Shown: positions 57,877 to 64,000 of the stretch, in pieces
How the letters are laid out: each line of letters starts with the position of its first letter
Numbering within the stretch: the stretch's first letter is position 1
Assembly (NCBI GenBank): GCA_030407085.1
Contig: CM059587.1
Span: 101,427,001 to 101,491,000 of the forward strand
DNA length: 64,000 bases
Origin: Trichopria drosophilae
Lineage: Eukaryota; Arthropoda; Insecta; Hymenoptera; Diapriidae
Reading direction: 5' to 3'
Notes under the pieces: model-generated
The model's database searches: none
What the model was told of the DNA's origin: nothing
What the model saw: the letters and a program-made list of their open reading frames with translations, nothing else
Made by a program: the position numbers and the translations under genes

Positions 57877-58005
57877 ATGAATAATAAAACAATTTCTGCA
57901 ACGAAAACAGATTCGAAAAAATTCTGCGTCGACTGGGATCGAACTCACGACCTCCAACTTCTTGGAGTACAAATCCTCTTGAGTCATGGAGCCGATAATG
58001 CTTTT
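57877..58005 (-). mobile_element. tRNA-like SINE candidate
   Basis: On the minus strand the segment reads TGACTCAAGAGG (57975-57986, A-box-like), then a CTCCAA/TTGGAG hairpin in the place of an anticodon arm, then GGTCGTGAGTTCGATCCCAG (57934-57953, B box GTTCGATCC). This is the internal RNA polymerase III promoter layout of tRNAs. No proper acceptor stem or 7-base anticodon loop can be formed, so it is not a functional tRNA. A tRNA-derived SINE head or tRNA pseudogene is the best explanation. Confidence 0.45.
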
Positions 58006-58089
58006 TTTTTCATTCAAGTTTACACGATCTATATTACATTTTTTATTATACCATCGAGAAATATCGTACTAATTAATTATCGGATTATC

Positions 58090-58560
58090 GAAAACTATTA
58101 CTTCAGCGAGCACTAATACCGAGCGTGCGTCGTCAGTTTATGACAAACCAGCGCCTAAAGAAAAATCGATAACGGGTACGAGGTTTTCTGTTTTGTCAAC
58201 GTTTTTGTTGTTTGCGCACATCTTCAGTTTTTGTACTTTCGCGTTTGCTGAACCGCGATATCTCCGGCGGTGTTGTTCGCATCAAAATACCAGGAACGTG
58301 CCTGCTTCCATCCCGACCTGCGTTGCCGGAATGCGGGATCGCCGTATTTTTGTCGACTTTTTTTTGCCTTCGGTGGCGTATGTACACGTAAAACTCTCAA
58401 CACGATAGCGGACGAGAGAACAAAACGAATAGGACGTGGGTGGGTGCGACGTCGTAACCCGTGATCAACCGCGGTGTCACTTCGGTATTGTCTTTTTTCC
58501 TGAGGTAATTTTTTGCGACGCTCGATAGTTGTCATTTGCAAAAAGTAAAATGGGGAATAG
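58090..58560 (+). promoter_or_regulatory. CpG-rich island, possible non-coding first exon
   Basis: CpG-rich DNA with overlapping short ORFs on both strands and no motifs. On the plus strand, CGTCAGTTTA (58131) could serve as an initiator. CCTGAGGTAATT at 58500-58511 is a good 5' splice-site-like word at the end of the CpG-rich part. This is the pattern of an untranslated first exon of a distant gene, but no downstream exon can be joined within the window. Confidence 0.25.
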
Positions 58561-59002
58561 GATTCCGAAGAAAGAATGGATTGGTGCCTTCGTCAGCGAT
58601 CGATCTTTGTTTATTTCTGACAGTTGTGTGCGCGTGTTTTGCGCTGCTTTAGCAAACCATTCGAGAGACTCTACAAAGTTTTTGGAAGGTTATTGTTCTG
58701 GATATTATTCCGGGAAAATATTTACACCTCATTTAAAACGTCGTCAAATCAACTTGATGGACCACTTTTTTCATTCGGAATATGCTTTCGAGTATTACTG
58801 GAACGTAATAGACTCCCACGTTTTTATAAGATTCTGGCCTTTATTAAAATTAGGAAATATTTGAATTTTAACTCTCTTCAACTCTTTAATATTTTTTAGT
58901 TCCAAATACTCAACTCCCACAAATTTATTAATTATAACAATAATACAAAAATAATATAGATTTACAACAAAATTAGAAAAACGAAAATCAAATAAAACCT
59001 AC
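58561..59002. other. Motif-less 105-codon ORF region
   Basis: A plus-strand frame from ATG 58550 to about 58864 is open for 105 codons (starting MGNRIPKKEWIGAF) and has mixed composition, with no recognisable domain or signal. The sequence then becomes AT-rich. It may be chance. A diverged exon cannot be excluded. Confidence 0.15.
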
Positions 59003-59215
59003 TTGAGGGATTTCGAGCTCGCTGATTACGAATTTGAAATCAGTTTTTCAAAATTCAAAATGGCGGATTCACTATGGCAGACAAATTTGAAAAAATTTAT
59101 CGCATTCACTTGAAACTTGATACTTGAATGTTTTTGGCGTCGCTAATTACAAATCCGATATCAGTTTTCAGAAATTAAAAATGGCGGATCCAATATGGCG
59201 AAGGAATTCTAAAAA
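59003..59215 (+). repeat. Two ~121-bp tandem units of the AAATGGCGGATCC repeat
   Basis: CGCTGATTACGAATTTGAAA, TCAGTTTTTCAAAATTCAAA and ATGGCGGATTCACTATGGC (from 59020) are followed at about 59141 by CGCTAATTACAAATCCGATA, TCAGTTTTCAGAAATTAAAA and ATGGCGGATCCAATATGGCG. Other single or partial copies occur across the window in both orientations. It is a dispersed short-unit repeat, probably carried by transposons, as in the arms at 39590 and 39980. Confidence 0.7.
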
Positions 59216-59739
59216 CTTGTTGGATTTTTATAAAAATATGTTTCCGAGATTCTGTAATAATTAGCCTTCTTAATTGTAGTTATCAAAATCAACCACGAAG
59301 AGGTTCCAAAAATTTGATTCATTTTTTAATTTAAAAAGACTGACATCATTCGTATTCGACGACTCCAAACCCCCCTTTAAAAATAATCAGCTTTACTTTA
59401 TAATTCTAGCTGCTAGCAAATTTACAACAAAATCGAATTTGAAGTACGTGAAAAATAAAAATAAACAATTTCAATTTTGTCAGTATCCGTAATAAACATT
59501 TCACTCTTCATTATTAATATTATTTTCTACGTTTGCAGCTCGTGATATATTCTATCAGAATTTTCAATTCGTTTTCTGCAAAATAATAGAAATAGACGTT
59601 AATTAAAATTATAAACTGCAATAAAAGAGAATTACATTAATCTACTTGCACTTGCATTTGGAGAAGTTTTCTCAAATTTTCATTAAATGGCATAAAATGT
59701 CCGGAGCGTCTTTATGATAAATCAAAGAAGTGTAACGAT
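59216..59739. other. AT-rich spacer
   Basis: Nothing recognised. Confidence 0.4.
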
Positions 59740-59935
59740 ATCAGAACTTTTAACTCGGAATTCCAAACAATTTGTAAGCGATATTTGAGTTCACTTAGAG
59801 CGACAGTCGAACCATTAATACCTGGATTGGAGTGAATTTTCTCTCCGATTAAAGCAGATATCCCCGCCGTGAAGCTGTCAGCGTGTCACTGTAAATCGGA
59901 ACCTGTATTTCAGCAGAAATTCTGGAACGCAAAAT
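59740..59935. other. Small mixed-composition block
   Basis: About 190 bp of higher GC with CCGATTAAAGCAG and CCCCGCCGTGAAGCTGTC words between AT-rich flanks, and no ORF. It resembles the other non-coding islands on a smaller scale. Confidence 0.2.
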
Positions 59936-60666
59936 TTACAAAAAAATGGTGAAAGTTGAATTTCACTTAATTGTTCCGAATAATGATCCAAACTTCTGTC
60001 CGACATTGTTTCTCGTGCAATTTCGTAGCAAAAACTAATAAATTAACTTGATTATTAAAAATGTGTATAATTAATTTAGAAAAACGTAAATATCCACATG
60101 CAGTGTATTTTTAGTGTTCAGTGTGTAAAATAATGAAATTTAGAATATGGAAGCACTCGACCTGGGTTACTATATGTAATTTTAAAAATCTTAAATAAAT
60201 AAACTTTTACGTAAAATAAATAAAGCATGCACCTATAAATAGAGTTAGCGCTCAACATTTGCATGGTTATATTTTTTGGAGACAAAAACAACAAAATTTG
60301 AATACAAATAAACAATTAAATTTAAAATTGGAGCATTAAATTTAATTTTTAATACTTTGGTCATGGTGCTGGGGTATATCTATATCAAACAAAGTCTGCA
60401 AGGTACTATTATTTATTGACCTATAAAATTTACAACATTTGAAATACTAAAAAACTTGTGAGAATGTATCGCAATTGTGGTATAGAAGTATCTGAAATAA
60501 TAACAAAAGAGACGACAAATAAAATAAAAGGTAACATCTTCGGTTATACGGAAAATGAAAAAGTAAAAAAATTGACAAAAATGACAAATGAGAAAACATG
60601 GAAAACATACACTGAAACCAAGTAATAATATTGTGAAAGGAGTAGAAACCACATATGTTCACTATA
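59936..60666. other. AT-rich gene-free DNA
   Basis: Minus-strand ORFs of 65-79 codons are Phe/Tyr/Leu-rich readings of AT-rich sequence, without motifs. Confidence 0.4.
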
Positions 60667-60912
60667 CAGTAGAGTCCCGGTATATTTACCCACTCGGTTC
60701 ATTCTCTTCGACTTCTCCCATCTCGTTATATTTACCAAACGAAGAGGAGCATCGCTTCTCCCACTCCCTTCAGTCGCGTTATGTTCGTGACGTCACAGCA
60801 GGCCCATCATGAGGAAAAGGAGAGCGGCGACCGGAAATTATAATGCGACTGAACCTGGCAAATATGCTGGGATGTAATTATAGCGAGGTGCAATGATACC
60901 CGGTCTCTATTG
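60667..60912. mobile_element. pogo/Tigger-style MITE, copy 2
   Basis: Starts CAGTAGAGTCCCGGTATA and ends ATACCCGGTCTCTATTG. TA lies immediately outside both ends (60665-60666 and 60913-60914), which is the expected target duplication. The core is in the opposite orientation to copy 1. It keeps the 20-bp block ATGTTCGTGACGTCACAGCA (60782-60801), identical to copy 1 in complement. No transposase. Confidence 0.8.
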
Positions 60913-61329
60913 TAAATTGTTTATAATCTAAGGCAATGAAACAAACTCGAAAAAACTAAAAGGTGAAAATTAACAAATAATATTTAATATAATCAAAATT
61001 AAGAGGATTTCAGGAAGAAACAGGTTAAAGACAACAAAAACTTAAGTAAAAACAATTTGTTAAGTATTAAGCGAATCCATTATTTAGCAAAAAGTCTATT
61101 ATGGACTCTTCTTGAGATCAAGCGTCAGAACCTGCAATAATTGTTTAAAATTAGCAGCATTCTATTATAAAACATTAGACCTGATTCCAAGCATTTTATG
61201 CTCACCAAGATCTCAAATATCTACTTGGGCTGCGTTACGATACGATGTCTCCATTATTTCCTGTCACAAACAGTAAAGATAAGTTAAATTGCATTGAAAC
61301 ATCTGCTTCAATCATGGGACAGGTACTAA
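60913..61329. other. AT-rich spacer
   Basis: Nothing recognised. Confidence 0.4.
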
Positions 61330-61700
61330 CCTATCTTTCGTGGACGCTTTTTCGAGGCTGACGAACTAAACCGCTTCGCGTCGCATCGATCACCTTGTAC
61401 CCCCCACCACGGTGTCGAATCTTGCCCGCTCCCCCTTCCATTTCTTCTTCTACTTAAATCGTACAATAAGAGAGCCGTAATGACAGGAGATATGGGTGGA
61501 AGGGGAATTGAGCTTCAGGTAGGGGAATAGATAAGCAGGGACGTAGGGGCGCACAGTGTTTGGGGCGACACCATGCGGCGGATTAGTTCATTCCAGTTCA
61601 ATTTGATTCAAAACAGGCGACACAAGTTTCCACAGCTTAGCATAGTCCATTTCGTGTTTAAGTGCGTGTTCTTAGCTCCGGCTTGAGGTAATATTACTGT
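61330..61700 (+). promoter_or_regulatory. GC-rich segment, possible promoter and first exon
   Basis: CpG-rich DNA with pyrimidine- and purine-rich tracts. It contains a 37-codon ORF from ATG 61573 in good Kozak context (ACACCATGC) to TGA 61684-61686. The word TTGAGGTAATA, with the donor GT at 61688, follows at once. A short upstream ORF in a first exon that ends at a splice donor would look like this. No protein family is recognised and no partner exon is visible. Confidence 0.25.
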
Positions 61701-62540
61701 TGTTCAATTTTTAAATCTGTCATTTATCTGACACATCTATCTTCGGTTTCACGTAATTTCGAAAAACGTGTCAAAATAGATTTACCGTATTTTTAGAGAC
61801 CTCCAAACCATTCACTGTCATTTTAAACTTGACAAAGGTACCACCTGAACATTACCCAAAGATAATTTCACGTAATGTACAACCCATTGATGTTTTATTT
61901 CACACACGAAACCGCCGCGCATATTTATTGTGCGAAAATAGTGTCTGGGCCAAAAACAACTACCTCATTCGCCCTTCATCGCCGTGATTCCTTTTGTTCA
62001 GTCGGCAGCCGTTGCATGCGATCCGGCGTAGGAAAAAAAAAAAGAATTTATAAAATGTGCGATAAAGCGTACGATGTCGTGACCCGGACAATGCGCGGAC
62101 GGTGAACACGCGTTTACTTGGAAACGAGGGTACGTACGGATGGCGCATCCCGAACCTCGGGAAACAGACTTTTCCGAGAAACGATTAAGGGCTTCCGTTA
62201 CTTTGGCGTAACGACGCGACGCACCGGGGGCCACTGAGGAGGTGGTGGGGGGACGTGCGCGAAAGACGGGCAATGTTTTCTGAGCAATTTTCTCGTGCTT
62301 CGGTTGATAAAGTCGACGGTAAATTAATCGTACAAAGAAACTGTTACCCGCACAATACCACGAAGGAACTCGTTCACCACGATTTGTCTCCGAAACCCTA
62401 AAGCGATTGACCAAACGTGTTTACGGATTTTACGACATCCTGATGTCTTTTTGACAAGCGCGTTACGTAATAGTCGCATGATTATTGGCGTCACGGGATT
62501 GCTTGGCACGCAGACGCAAATCTAGACAGGAGATTTTTTT
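61701..62540. promoter_or_regulatory. CpG-rich island, candidate regulatory DNA
   Basis: CpG-rich from about 61900 to 62520, with overlapping ORFs (138 codons minus, 76 plus) that have no motifs. Contains GC palindromic words near 62210-62260. Same class as the other islands. Confidence 0.3.
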
Positions 62541-63640
62541 TTGTTCAGTCGACATTGATTGTAGGCTTTCTTTTTTTCGACAAAAGTAATGAGAACGTCA
62601 AATTTGGGTGGTGACAATTTGCAAGAATTCAACTTAATTCTGAATTGATTACACTGAAATTTGACATTTATAACATTGCTCAAACGAGCTATAAAGTAGA
62701 TCTTAACTTTTAAAAACAAAGAACCATGACTTATTGTGAGTTTTTTTCGAGTAAAAATGGGATAAAGTCACAGGTAAACAAAAAAGGTAATCATTTTTTG
62801 TCGAATTTTACAGGTGTAACAAACCGCAGGTCCGGGTTGCCTAATGCAAAACTATTATTTTTTATTATAAGATGTTGAAGTATACAAAAAGTATCTTACA
62901 ATCGCTTAGATATTTTGTAATGATTTTAATTTCTCTGAGTTTCGATTGTTCAGAACGTTATATTATGTCCTGAATAATTAGAATTTTCTTAAGGTATTCT
63001 ATTATTTTAATTAGATGTTGAAACATGAATAATACCAAAGGTCATCCTGCAAGTTTTCTGCTCATTCGCAGAGTAGTTAATAAAGTATATATTCTTGTTT
63101 ATTAAGAATTAAAGGGCTAGTACCATCCACTTGCAGCTATGAGATTTCATGTACAAATATTTTCACCACCTTTATACATAGTTTCAATAGAATACCAATA
63201 TTCCAATAGCTGAGAAAAATAAATACTTCCTAATTTGTTGTCATTTTTTTCAAGTTTGGCACCATATTAGAATACCTGATGTCTGAAACTCTATTTTGAC
63301 AAAAGAATCTTTCAATTTTTTTCATCTTCGACTTTGATACGAAATATTTGACCAAAATTGAAGCAGAAAAAGTGTCCTTCGAGGGTTAATGGATTAATCG
63401 GGTCAGGATCTGATTATTAGACTCCCTGAGGTCAAGCTGTAGCCTGCAGATTTTAGGTCTTACTGAAATTTGTGTACATTGGTGCTAGGTCGGGTTCATC
63501 ATCTCAAATTTGTGTAGATTAGTCCGGGTATTATCAATGTCAATGTGATCAAACAATTTTATATTAAATCACGTAACATATTACTAAATAAATTTTTATT
63601 AATAATGACCAAATGAGGACATAACTTCCAATGTGTGTAA
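62541..63640. other. AT-rich gene-free DNA
   Basis: No repeat or gene recognised. The words AAATTTGTGTASATT occur twice (63467 and 63508), about 40 bp apart. Confidence 0.4.
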
Positions 63641-64000
63641 GGTCACTCCCTCATAAGACCTGGCGTTAATTTTGTTATTTGAGGTTTCGTTTACTCAGCT
63701 TCACCTCTGTTTCAAGCGATATTTAAGGTGTGAACAATCGAATCCTCCTCCCCGTTGCAAAATTGATGTTACCGAGTGCAAGGGCCTTTAATTTGTTATT
63801 TCGTCTCGCGTTAACAGCTCGCGTTATTTGCCGTAACAGGGCGAGCATCGCGCAAAACATGGGAAGTTACATCGAAACTTTTTCCCATTTCACGCAGCGA
63901 CGGCGGCAATTCGAAGGGAAACAGTCTACTTGTTCTCGTTTGTTACGGCCGTAACCGTCATTACCTTCATTGCTCTCATTATCGTCATTACCATCGTCGT
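63641..64000. promoter_or_regulatory. CpG-rich segment running off the window edge
   Basis: GC content rises from about 63700 to the end. A 74-codon plus-strand ORF (63730-63954) shows no domain. The last 50 bases form a loose repeat of ATTACC/ATTGTC/TCGTC words (CGTCATTACC at 63955, 63992 and related words). The segment is cut by the window end, so it cannot be judged. Confidence 0.25.

Noticed and set aside
1..64000. CRISPR arrays, rRNA genes, true tRNA genes, known insect microRNAs
   Set aside because: I read for regularly spaced repeats, B-box GTTCRANNC words with cloverleaf folds, and familiar insect microRNA seeds with hairpins. None gave a convincing case. The tRNA-like segment at 57.9 kb does not fold as a tRNA.

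Overview
The window looks like non-coding DNA from an insect nuclear genome. It has long A+T-rich stretches broken by short G+C/CpG-rich islands. It contains many decayed transposons (a Penelope-like retroelement, LINE 3' ends, a tRNA-like SINE candidate, and many short inverted-repeat DNA elements). It has no compact operon-like genes. The mix of CpG-rich islands in an AT-rich background would fit Hymenoptera, but that is an inference from composition and style, not from an identified gene. I found no confident host protein-coding gene. The only long ORF with recognisable protein motifs belongs to a broken Penelope-like element.

Layout. 0-10 kb holds several short inverted-repeat elements: a CACGG-ended element at 70, a pogo/Tigger-style element at 1579, a 0.95-kb long-TIR element at 2800, and two foldback elements at 5815 and 6601. 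It also holds a three-level nest at 7650-9110: a minisatellite interrupted by a 1.3-kb TIR element, which is itself interrupted by a LINE 3' end with a 10-bp target-site duplication. 10-22 kb is CpG islands plus AT-rich DNA with more MITEs, including a second, inverted copy of the 2.8-kb element at 16.2 kb. 22.9-24.8 kb is a 5'-truncated Penelope-like element flanked by a 14-bp duplication, with a hammerhead-like core in its 3' region. 26.4-32.9 kb alternates CpG islands with a LINE RNase H fragment (28.1-28.6 kb). 33-40 kb is AT-rich, with a second hammerhead-like core on the minus strand (34.8 kb) and a 1.03-kb long-arm element (39.25-40.28 kb). 40-45 kb has CpG islands, followed by an AT-rich desert to 51.4 kb. 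51.4-53.1 kb is a cluster of nested inverted repeats. 53.5-56.4 kb is CpG-rich and contains a ~253-bp tandem array, one unit of which carries a clean 52-bp LINE-tail insertion. 57.8-64 kb has a SINE candidate, possible non-coding first exons at 58.1 and 61.6 kb, a second pogo-style element and more CpG islands.

Interpretation. Apart from the transposon pieces, the recurring signal is about twenty islands of 0.2-1 kb. They are rich in CpG and AT-homeodomain-like words, carry no sustained coding potential, and sit at irregular spacing. This is what the intergenic or intronic regulatory landscape of a large developmental gene looks like, but comparison with a related genome is needed to show it.

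All element limits come from reading inverted and direct repeats by eye. No alignment or database search was run.
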